Source: an uncultured Bacteroidales bacterium (GTDB lineage: Bacteria > Bacteroidota > Bacteroidia > Bacteroidales > Bacteroidaceae). Taken from it: a DNA stretch of 60,235 nt. Below the pieces are notes generated by a model. The model ran no database searches and was not told the origin of the DNA. It saw nothing but the letters and a program-made list of their open reading frames with translations. Numbering within the stretch: position 1 is the stretch's first letter; every line of letters starts with the position of its first letter. The stretch covers positions 1 to 60,235 of the forward strand of contig CADCGD010000010.1 in the NCBI GenBank assembly GCA_902800925.1, given 5' to 3'. A program made the position numbers and the translations under genes. This document shows, one piece after another, positions 58,907-60,235 of the stretch.

Positions 58907-59350
58907 ATGACAAAGCTTAATAAGATGACAGAAGAAAGAAGTAACGAGTTTCACAATGTAGTGCCCCTGCAGATACGTTTCAACGACGTTGACAAGTTCG
59001 GGCATGTGAACAACACCATATATTTTCAGTTCTACGACTCTGGTAAGACTGACTATGTCTCCACCGTGTGCAAAGGTTTTGACTGGGATCGCTATGCTAT
59101 CTTCGTGGTGAAGATAGAGGTGGAGTTCTTTGCCCAGATAAAAGGCTCTGACCGTATTGCCGTCCGCACCCGTACTGCCAAACTCGGCAACAAGAGCTTC
59201 CATCTGGAACAGGAAATATTTGACACCGATACGCAGGAGGTGAAGAGCCGCTGCCTGTCGATATTGGTGCTGTACGACCTGGAGCAGAAGCTGTCCATGC
59301 CGTTTCCCGACGAATGGCGCAAGGCCATCAGCGACTACGACGGGCTTTAA
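58907..59350 (+). CDS. Acyl-CoA thioesterase, 4HBT hotdog family
   Basis: A 147-residue hotdog-fold enzyme. The catalytic pattern RFNDVDKFGHVNNTIYFQ (conserved Asp and His) marks the 4-hydroxybenzoyl-CoA/YbgC-like thioesterases; FVVKIEVEFFAQIKGSD and SRCLSILVLYDLE form the later strands. It hydrolyses an acyl-CoA thioester, substrate unknown. Two Mets (58907, 58925) could start translation; both are downstream of the promoter. Confidence 0.88.
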   Translation: MTKLNKMTEERSNEFHNVVPLQIRFNDVDKFGHVNNTIYFQFYDSGKTDYVSTVCKGFDWDRYAIFVVKIEVEFFAQIKGSDRIAVRTRTAKLGNKSFHLEQEIFDTDTQEVKSRCLSILVLYDLEQKLSMPFPDEWRKAISDYDGL

Positions 59351-59368
59351 AATACGCAGGAAAACAAA

Positions 59369-59398
59369 GGGAGCAACACCGCTATGGATGTTGCTCCC
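59369..59398 (+). terminator. Terminator of the thioesterase gene
   Basis: GGGAGCAACA (59369-59378) pairs perfectly with TGTTGCTCCC (59389-59398), then AACTGTTTTT. Confidence 0.85.
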
Positions 59399-59481
59399 AA
59401 CTGTTTTTAGATGTTTCAATCCCATTTAGCCGCTTGCGCCCCAGTTCACGTTTCTCGTCTTTGTTCATTTGCATCTTACAA

Positions 59482-59802
59482 TTACATAATCCGCATAGCC
59501 AGCCTTACCAGTTCCTGATAAGGCAGACCGCCGACCTGACGCTCTATCTGACCGTCTTTCGTAATGAAGAACAGCGTAGGTATCGACTGGATGCGGGCTG
59601 CAGCTGCAAGTGCCTGATTCTTGTCAACATCGACTTTCAAAACTTTGATTCTGCCTTCATATTCTTGTGCCAATCTTTTGAGCATGGGAGCCATAGCCTG
59701 ACAAGGGCCACACCATGTAGCGTAGAAATCGATAATGACAGGCGTAACTCCTGTATAGTTGTAGCCTCTGAGATATTGCTGATAATCTTTGATATTCTCC
59801 AT
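59482..59802 (-). CDS. Thioredoxin-family protein
   Basis: A 106-residue thioredoxin with the redox motif WCGPC (Cys31, Cys34) in FYATWCGPCQAMAPML and the cis-Pro in IQSIPTLFF. No signal peptide, so cytoplasmic. It starts four bases after the stop of the iron-sulphur membrane gene on the same strand and has no promoter of its own, so it is co-transcribed with that gene. Confidence 0.93.
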   Translation of the reverse strand: MENIKDYQQYLRGYNYTGVTPVIIDFYATWCGPCQAMAPMLKRLAQEYEGRIKVLKVDVDKNQALAAAARIQSIPTLFFITKDGQIERQVGGLPYQELVRLAMRIM

Positions 59803-59806
59803 AATC

Positions 59807-60235
59807 TTAATGTTTCAATGTCATAATCTTCGTGGGACAAGCTAATACGCACTTACCGCACTTCAGGCAGTCAGGATGCAGATAGCCGATGGAGAGTCGT
59901 AAGGTGTGAGCTGCATCGGACAGACGCGCGCGCACTGCTTGCATTTCATCTGACAGGCACTCGATACGTGGATGTTCGTAAATGCCTTGGGTAGTGGAGC
60001 CTTCTTTGGTGCAACCCAATTGGAGATAGTTCCCATGGGGCAGAACGAACACCATGTGCGTGGGGCATAGATGAAAGAAAGCGTGACACCAACGATGGTA
60101 GTCATGACGATAATCGTCCAGAACACTTTGCCGATGCCAGCCCACATGGGAAGTCCACCCTCGCTCCAAGGCACAAAGCTTAGTTGTATGCCAAACATAG
60201 TGAAGATGAAGAACACCATGAACAGACGAAAGCCG
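59807..60235 (-). pseudogene. Frame-shifted NapH-like 4Fe-4S membrane protein (5' end outside window)
   Basis: Entering from the right edge on the minus strand, a membrane protein reads GFRLFMVFFIFTMFGIQL..., a second helix, then WCSFCPMGTISNW and CQMKCKQCARVCPMQLTPYD. After 'TPYDS' (about 59895) the frame goes to a stop at 59863, but shifting frame restores IGYLHPDCLKCGKCVLACP and the stop at 59807, the expected second ferredoxin cluster. One base appears to be missing near 59893-59897. The whole resembles NapH/CcoG-type polyferredoxins. Either a real inactivating mutation or a sequencing error; no slippery heptamer is visible. Confidence 0.75.

Overview
The window looks like a chromosome segment of a Bacteroidales bacterium, most likely Prevotellaceae (Prevotella sensu lato). 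The signs are: TAnnTTTG promoter boxes (the Bacteroidota -7 element) in front of most transcription units with almost no Shine-Dalgarno sequences; a Rho with a long acidic N-terminal insertion; a type IX secretion plug-domain protein; a periplasmic propeller regulator; a six-gene Rnf complex behind an RseC-like gene; the malic enzyme/phosphotransacetylase fusion; and the C-terminal 'FNLAGQRV...GLYIVNGKK' tail typical of Prevotella secreted proteins. Apart from two secreted-protein stretches (1-4.5 kb and 37.4-39.3 kb), which are visibly more A+T-rich, it reads as ordinary core genome.

Layout. 0-4.5 kb: a cluster of exported proteins (Sel1/FGE-like protein, YARHG protein, M15 peptidase) sharing an N-terminal domain, with the remnant of a third copy. 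4.6-6.7 kb: a B3/4-domain protein and a GH105 hydrolase. 6.7-7.1 kb: a 160-bp imperfect palindrome and tRNA-Ser(CGA). 7.2-10.3 kb: fabD, a GH13 amylase and an AlaX-like editing protein. 10.4-16.1 kb (minus): a membrane EEP hydrolase, hybrid histidine kinase, GT2 glycosyltransferase, ribonuclease G, a 29-residue basic protein missed by length cut-offs, and HU. 16.3-20.3 kb: pyk and a propeller/AraC fusion regulator. 20.2-24.7 kb (minus): hisG-hisD-hisC followed by the T9SS plug-domain gene. 24.8-33.3 kb: MltF-like transglycosylase, MazG, a lipocalin-like lipoprotein, RNase Z, a small secreted protein, L,D-transpeptidase, ECF sigma/anti-sigma/Spy-like module, endonuclease III (minus), purine nucleoside phosphorylase. 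33.3-36 kb (minus): rho-rsmG. 36.1-39.5 kb: engB, a largely empty 0.7-kb gap, a large secreted protein and a small acidic peptide. 39.6-44.5 kb: maeB, TetR, cdd, glucosaminidase-LysM, a conserved hypothetical. 44.6-50.3 kb: rseC-rnfBCDGEA, in which rnfG is broken by a frame-shifting deletion. 50.4-60.2 kb: M13 peptidase, cysK, alpha/beta hydrolase, a small TonB-receptor-like protein, gltS, a DUF6078-like protein bracketed by two copies of a 56-bp hairpin element, a zinc-ribbon protein, thioesterase, thioredoxin, and a frame-shifted iron-sulphur membrane protein running off the end.

How it works together: the Rnf complex (ferredoxin:NAD+ oxidoreductase coupled to ion export), malic enzyme and pyruvate kinase belong to central anaerobic metabolism; GltS would use a sodium gradient such as Rnf could make. 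The MltF-like enzyme, L,D-transpeptidase, glucosaminidase and M15 peptidase act on peptidoglycan. The most unusual non-coding features are exact 8-bp tandem arrays filling the spaces between co-transcribed genes (rho/rsmG, rnfG/rnfE, rnfE/rnfA), the paired 56-bp hairpins, the 160-bp palindrome and an 18-bp perfect palindrome between cysK and a hydrolase gene. No CRISPR array, prophage or intact insertion sequence was seen.
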